Source: Verrucomicrobia subdivision 3 bacterium UBA7542 (GTDB lineage Bacteria > Verrucomicrobiota > Verrucomicrobiia > Limisphaerales > UBA11358). Taken from it: 8,949 bases of DNA. The DNA is taken from NCBI GenBank assembly GCA_002479245.1, contig DLMG01000081.1, positions 1 to 8,949 on the forward strand, given 5' to 3'. Made by a program: the position numbers and the translations under genes. The notes under the pieces were generated by a model. It searched no databases, was not told the origin of the DNA, and saw only the letters and a list, made by a program, of their open reading frames with translations. Of this stretch, positions 5,661 through 8,949 are shown one piece after another. How positions within the stretch are numbered: the first letter of the stretch is position 1; each line of letters opens with the position of its first letter.

Positions 5661-6974
5661 ATGGAAACTGTTTTTAAAAACATCTCAAAAATCAAATACG
5701 AAGGACCGAAATCCAGGAATCCACTGGCCTTCAAACATTACAACCCCGCCGAAGTCGTCGAAGGCAAAACCATGCGGGAGCATCTGCGCTTTTCGGTCGT
5801 CTATTGGCACACGTTCCGCAACGCTCTCTCCGATCAGTTCGGGGTGGGCACGGCGATCCGGCCGTGGGACGACGGCTCCAATTCGGTGGCCAATGCCGAA
5901 AATCGCGCGCGGGTCGCGTTCGAGTTCATTGAAAAACTCGGCGCGCCGTTCTATGCCTTTCATGACCGTGACATTGCGCCGGAAGGCCGGACGCTGCGCG
6001 AGACGAACAAAAATCTCGATGCCGTCGTGAAGGTGCTCAAAGAAGAACAAAAGCGCACCGGCATCAAATTGCTCTGGGGCACGGCCAATCTCTTTACCCA
6101 ACCGCGGTTCGTTCACGGCGCGGCCACAAGTTGCAATGCCGACGTGTTCGCTTTCGCTGCCGCGCAGGTGAAGAAGGCGCTGGAAGTCACCCACGAACTG
6201 GGCGGCGCCGGCTACGTTTTCTGGGGCGGGCGCGAAGGTTATTCCACGCTGCTGAACACCAACATGAAACGCGAGCTGGAACACCTCGCCAAATTCCTGC
6301 ACCTGGCCGTGGACTACAAAAAGAAAATCGGCTTCAAAGGCCAGTTTTACATCGAGCCGAAACCAAAGGAGCCGACCAAGCATCAATACGATTCCGACGC
6401 CGCCGCCTGCCTGAATTTCCTGCGCGAATACGATCTGCTCGACGATTTGAAGCTCAACCTCGAGACCAACCACGCCACGCTGGCCGGTCATACCATGCAG
6501 CATGAATTGGAAGTGGCAGGTTCGGCGGGCGCACTGGGTTCGGTTGACGCCAACACCGGTGACGAACTGCTGGGCTGGGACACCGACCAGTTCCCCACCA
6601 GCGTTTATCTGACCGCACAGGTGATGCTCACCATCCTCAAATACGGCGGGTTCACCACCGGCGGCTTGAATTTCGACGCCAAGGTCCGGCGCGAGAGCTT
6701 TGAGCCGGTTGATTTGTTCCACGCGCACATCGGCGGCATGGACGCCTTCGCGCGCGGGTTGAAGATCGCCGCTGCCATTCGCAAGGACGGACGGCTCGCG
6801 GAATTCGTGAAACAACGTTACGCCTCGTGGGATTCGGGTCTGGGTGCGAAAATCGAATCTGGCAAGAGCGATTTTACCGAACTTGAAGCCTACATGCTCA
6901 AGCAGGGCGAAGTGACCACCAATGTCAGCGGCCGCCAGGAATTCCTGGAGAACCTCATCAATGAATTCATTTAA
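5661..6974 (+). CDS. xylA: Xylose isomerase
   Basis: A cytoplasmic enzyme that interconverts D-xylose and D-xylulose, the first step of the bacterial isomerase pathway. From the ATG at 5661 the protein has 437 residues (E. coli XylA has 440) and the active site keeps E. coli numbering: H101 and D104 in [12 protein letters not shown]232 and K234 in IEPKPKEP, E268 and H271 in [13 protein letters not shown]296 in [10 protein letters not shown]307 and D309 in GWDTDQFP, and D339 in [10 protein letters not shown]. All metal ligands and catalytic residues are intact. VFWGGREGY is the family signature. A TTG at 5631 would add ten residues that do not fit the family, so the ATG was chosen; its leader is AT-rich with no good Shine-Dalgarno. 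It is the first gene of an operon with the GH43 enzyme, whose ATG lies within its last codons. No xylB or xylose transporter is in the window. Confidence 0.97.
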   Translation: METVFKNISKIKYEGPKSRNPLAFKHYNPAEVVEGKTMREHLRFSVVYWHTFRNALSDQFGVGTAIRPWDDGSNSVANAENRARVAFEFIEKLGAPFYAFHDRDIAPEGRTLRETNKNLDAVVKVLKEEQKRTGIKLLWGTANLFTQPRFVHGAATSCNADVFAFAAAQVKKALEVTHELGGAGYVFWGGREGYSTLLNTNMKRELEHLAKFLHLAVDYKKKIGFKGQFYIEPKPKEPTKHQYDSDAAACLNFLREYDLLDDLKLNLETNHATLAGHTMQHELEVAGSAGALGSVDANTGDELLGWDTDQFPTSVYLTAQVMLTILKYGGFTTGGLNFDAKVRRESFEPVDLFHAHIGGMDAFARGLKIAAAIRKDGRLAEFVKQRYASWDSGLGAKIESGKSDFTELEAYMLKQGEVTTNVSGRQEFLENLINEFI

Positions 6975-8598
6975 ACCGGCGCGTTTTTGCCGCGCGAGAC
7001 GGACCATCGCGCTGTTATTCGCCCTGGTTGGATTCCTGCCCGGCGGCCTTGCCACCGGGCCCGCCAAAACTTTTCAAAATCCCATCCTGCCCGGCTTTTA
7101 TCCCGATCCGAGCATCTGCCGGGTCGGTGACGATTATTACCTGGTCAACAGCTCGTTTGAATTTTTCCCCGGGGTTCCGATTTTTCACAGCCGGGACCTG
7201 GTGCATTGGCGGCAGATCGGATACTGCCTGACCCGCAAAAGCCAGTTGAATCTCGACCATGCCCGGGCTTCCGGCGGCATTTATGCGCCGACCCTTCGTT
7301 ATCACAACGGCATGTTTTACATGATCACGACGCTCGTGGACAAAGGCGGTAATTTTTTTGTGACCGCCACCAATCCCGCCGGCTCCTGGTCGGAACCGGT
7401 TTGGGTGGATAGCAGCGGCATGGATCCTTCGCTTTTATTCGATGACGGCGGCAAAGTGTATTACACCCGGCACGAAGGCCAGGGCGACGGATACATTGCC
7501 CAGGCAGAGATTGATATCAAAACAGGCAAACTCACAGAGCCAGTGAAGAAAATATGGGGCGGCGCAGGCGGTGTATGGGTCGAGGGACCGCATTTGTATA
7601 AAATCAACGGCAAATATTATCTGATGGTTTCAGAAGGCGGGACCAGCTATGACCACAGGGTGACCGTTGCCCGCAGCGATTCGCCCTGGGGGCCGTTTGA
7701 ATCCGACCCGAACAATCCCATCCTGACTCATCGTTTCCTTCCGAATCATCCCATTCAGGTTACCGGCCACGCAGATTTGGTTGATACGCCTGACGGGTGG
7801 TGGCTGGTCTGTCTGGGAGTTCGGCCGCAGGGCGGCAGATTTCATCATATCGGCAGGGAGACTTTCCTTGCGCCAGTTGCTTTCAACAAGGAAGGCTGGC
7901 CGGTGGTCAATGAAAACAAGCCGATAGAATTGACCATGCCGGCACCGAAATTACCGCAGGATACCTGGCCGAAACTGCCCGCAAAAGATGACTTCAAAAG
8001 CAAAACCCTTGCTTTACAGTGGAACTATCTTAGAAATCCTGTAGAAAGTGAATATTCCCTGACCGAACGCCCCGGCTTTTTACGTCTTTATGGTTCGGAA
8101 GCAAATATGAGCAGCCAGGATTCGCCTGCTTTTGTTGGACGGAGGCAAATGGATTTCGATTGTGCTGCTTCGACGCGGGTTGAGTTTAAACCCAATAACG
8201 AGAATGAGGAAGCCGGGCTGGTCGTCCGCGGAAATGACCGGCATCATTACGATATCGCAGTTACGCTCAAGGATGGCAAACGGCAGGTCTTATTCCGGAA
8301 AGTTTTCAAGGGCAAATTAGTTGAGCCTGTTAAATATACTGAAATTCAGGATGGGCCGGTTGTTTTGACGGTAAAGGCGGCACCATTGTCATATGAATTT
8401 TTCTGCCAATCGAAAGACGGCAAACCCGTGAGCCTCGGCACAGCCCCGACCAAGGATTTGTCCGTTGAAGCGATAGGTTTCGACTACGGGATGTGCTTTA
8501 CCGGCGTGTATTTTGGTATGTATGCAACCGGCAACGGTGAAAAATGCACAGGGCCTGCGGATTTCAACTGGTTTGAATATCGCCCCGCGGAAAAATAA
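6961..8598 (+). CDS. Exported GH43 beta-xylosidase/alpha-L-arabinofuranosidase
   Basis: A glycoside hydrolase predicted to cut xylose or arabinose from xylan-derived oligomers outside the cytoplasm. Of 545 residues, 1-33 are a signal peptide ([19 protein letters not shown]) with no lipobox cysteine. Residues 38-325 are the five-bladed propeller. The inverting catalytic triad is visible: general base D49 in FYPDPSICR, pKa modulator D155 in GMDPSLLF and general acid E208 in [10 protein letters not shown]270 in TGHADLVD and R299 in GRETFL match conserved active-site positions of XynB-like members. Residues about 343-540 are the C-terminal beta-sandwich (GH43_C2/ConA-like: [35 protein letters not shown]). 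This layout fits beta-xylosidase-like subfamilies such as GH43_12; exact specificity is not readable. The ATG at 6961 overlaps xylA by 14 bp and has GGAG 10 nt upstream; an ATG at 6922 would put 13 odd residues before the signal peptide. Confidence 0.93.
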   Translation: MNSFKPARFCRARRTIALLFALVGFLPGGLATGPAKTFQNPILPGFYPDPSICRVGDDYYLVNSSFEFFPGVPIFHSRDLVHWRQIGYCLTRKSQLNLDHARASGGIYAPTLRYHNGMFYMITTLVDKGGNFFVTATNPAGSWSEPVWVDSSGMDPSLLFDDGGKVYYTRHEGQGDGYIAQAEIDIKTGKLTEPVKKIWGGAGGVWVEGPHLYKINGKYYLMVSEGGTSYDHRVTVARSDSPWGPFESDPNNPILTHRFLPNHPIQVTGHADLVDTPDGWWLVCLGVRPQGGRFHHIGRETFLAPVAFNKEGWPVVNENKPIELTMPAPKLPQDTWPKLPAKDDFKSKTLALQWNYLRNPVESEYSLTERPGFLRLYGSEANMSSQDSPAFVGRRQMDFDCAASTRVEFKPNNENEEAGLVVRGNDRHHYDIAVTLKDGKRQVLFRKVFKGKLVEPVKYTEIQDGPVVLTVKAAPLSYEFFCQSKDGKPVSLGTAPTKDLSVEAIGFDYGMCFTGVYFGMYATGNGEKCTGPADFNWFEYRPAEK

Positions 8599-8627
8599 TT
8601 CAGCCGCGTTCGTTTTTGATGTCTCTT

Positions 8628-8651
8628 AACCCCGCCTTGACATGAGGGGTT
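8628..8651. terminator. Inverted repeat between the GH43 gene and rpmH
   Basis: AACCCC (8628-8633) and GGGGTT (8646-8651) can pair around a 12-nt loop, 30 bp after the GH43 stop. Only a short T run follows, so it would be a weak rho-independent terminator for the xylA operon. The -35 box of the rpmH promoter lies in its loop, so it could instead be an operator. Confidence 0.25.
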
Positions 8652-8664
8652 TCATGGCTATCCT
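8637..8664 (+). promoter_or_regulatory. Promoter of rpmH-rnpA
   Basis: A perfect TTGACA (8637-8642) is followed after 16 bp by TATCCT (8659-8664; four of six to TATAAT). Transcription would begin near 8671, leaving a leader of about 37 nt. This fits a strong housekeeping promoter separating the ribosomal-protein locus from the pentose operon. Confidence 0.5.
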
Positions 8665-8670
8665 CGCACG

Positions 8671-8695
8671 TTCCGGTTTTTCACCCGGAAGGAAG
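8671..8695 (+). promoter_or_regulatory. Leader hairpin abutting the rpmH ribosome binding site
   Basis: TTCCGG (8671-8676) and CCGGAA (8685-8690) form a 6-bp stem with an 8-nt loop right at the predicted start of the transcript. The 3' arm runs directly into GGAAG (8691-8695), the likely Shine-Dalgarno, which sits 12 nt before the ATG. The hairpin could limit ribosome access or stabilise the mRNA end; neither is shown. Confidence 0.3.
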
Positions 8696-8707
8696 CCGAA
8701 TTAATTT

Positions 8708-8845
8708 ATGAAACGCCAGTATCAACCATCGAAAATCCGCCGCAAACGGCAGCACGGATTTCTTAACCGCAATTCGAGCAAGAGCGGCAAAGCCACGCTT
8801 GCCAATCGCCGCCGCGTGGGACGCAAACGCCTGACACCGGTTTAA
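8708..8845 (+). CDS. rpmH: 50S ribosomal protein L34
   Basis: A 45-residue, very basic protein of the large ribosomal subunit. It begins [18 protein letters not shown] and ends [13 protein letters not shown], which matches the family along its full length (usual length 44-47): the KR-x-YQPS start, the HGFLNR core and the RRRxGRKRL ending are all present. It was read directly from the bases because it is short. It is followed after 10 bp by rnpA, the standard rpmH-rnpA pair of bacteria. In many genomes dnaA lies just upstream; here the upstream neighbour is the GH43 gene. Confidence 0.96.
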   Translation: MKRQYQPSKIRRKRQHGFLNRNSSKSGKATLANRRRVGRKRLTPV

Positions 8846-8855
8846 CCCGCCGCTC

Positions 8856-8949
8856 ATGCCCGCCGCAACCCCGAAACGTCTGCGACTGGGCCGCGCCACG
8901 CGACTCGGTCAAAACCGGGATTTCATGCGCGTGCGGCAGCAGGGCGAGC
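8856..8949 (+). CDS. rnpA: Ribonuclease P protein component, 5' part only
   Basis: The first 31 residues of the protein subunit of RNase P, which assists the catalytic RNA in maturing tRNA 5' ends. The visible sequence has a basic lead (TPKRLRLGRATRLGQ) and NRDFMRVRQQGE, the usual N-terminal FxRVxxxG segment that opens the RnpA fold. The RNR signature helix lies beyond the window edge, so the call rests on this start and on its place directly after rpmH. The ATG is 10 bp after the rpmH stop with no Shine-Dalgarno of its own, which suggests translational coupling. Confidence 0.88.
   Translation, partial: MPAATPKRLRLGRATRLGQNRDFMRVRQQGE

Noticed and set aside
6922..6960. An upstream ATG for the GH43 gene
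   Set aside because: It would add 13 polar residues before a normal signal peptide and deepen the overlap with xylA; the ATG at 6961 has GGAG at suitable distance.
5685..7067. A 460-codon open frame on the minus strand across xylA and the start of the GH43 gene
   Set aside because: It lies fully antisense to a gene with an intact active site and its translation shows no family motif. Long antisense frames are a usual by-product of GC-rich codon usage.
1..8949. CRISPR arrays, tRNA or rRNA genes, insertion sequences, defence or toxin-antitoxin genes
   Set aside because: I looked for evenly spaced identical repeats, cloverleaf-like segments, transposase motifs and toxin-antitoxin-like pairs and saw none; the HTH ORF has no toxin partner.

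Overview
The window looks like a chromosome segment from a Verrucomicrobia bacterium, probably of the Pedosphaera/Limisphaerales type (former subdivision 3). This rests on recognising several exported-protein modules that recur in that group: the FTYQGQL...LTPTPYA N-terminal module, the GADLAEPF...LVLVLVTLQ C-terminal module, the GTIGQHDAGGPM...GGFWA module with an FFRL ending, and the LGEHLRKRR...FLGFDP helix-turn-helix. No rRNA or taxonomic marker beyond L34 and the RnpA N-terminus is present, so the assignment is an inference.

Layout. (1) Bases 1-502 hold a small HTH (XRE-like) ORF whose frame is open to the left edge. After its stop, the same frame encodes a second degenerate copy of its tail, so this is probably a decayed tandem pair. 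(2) Bases 562-4949, minus strand, form a tight three-gene cluster of exported proteins, read right to left: a 653-residue fibre-like protein with a YadA-type 14-residue repeat head, a sedolisin (S53) peptidase with a short beta-helix-like tail, and a 149-residue secreted protein. Gaps are 14 and 33 bp, and a good sigma70-like promoter lies at 5028-5056. (3) Bases 4950-5660 are a divergent intergenic region with that promoter, an array of degenerate heptamers, a broken TPR fragment and the leader of xylA. (4) Bases 5661-8598, plus strand, form a two-gene pentose operon: xylose isomerase (xylA) overlapping by 14 bp an exported GH43 enzyme, probably a beta-xylosidase/alpha-L-arabinofuranosidase. 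(5) Bases 8637-8949 hold the start of the housekeeping rpmH-rnpA locus (L34, then RNase P protein cut by the window edge), with its own promoter.

How the genes fit together. The GH43 enzyme would release xylose (and perhaps arabinose) from xylan oligomers outside the cytoplasm, and XylA would convert imported xylose to xylulose. The minus-strand cluster encodes only exported proteins: a likely homotrimeric surface fibre, a secreted endopeptidase and a small beta-rich protein. Joint action in surface assembly, processing or polymer attack is plausible but unproven, and this cluster is the least described part of the window. Nothing here resembles a defence system, CRISPR array, integrase or intact mobile element.
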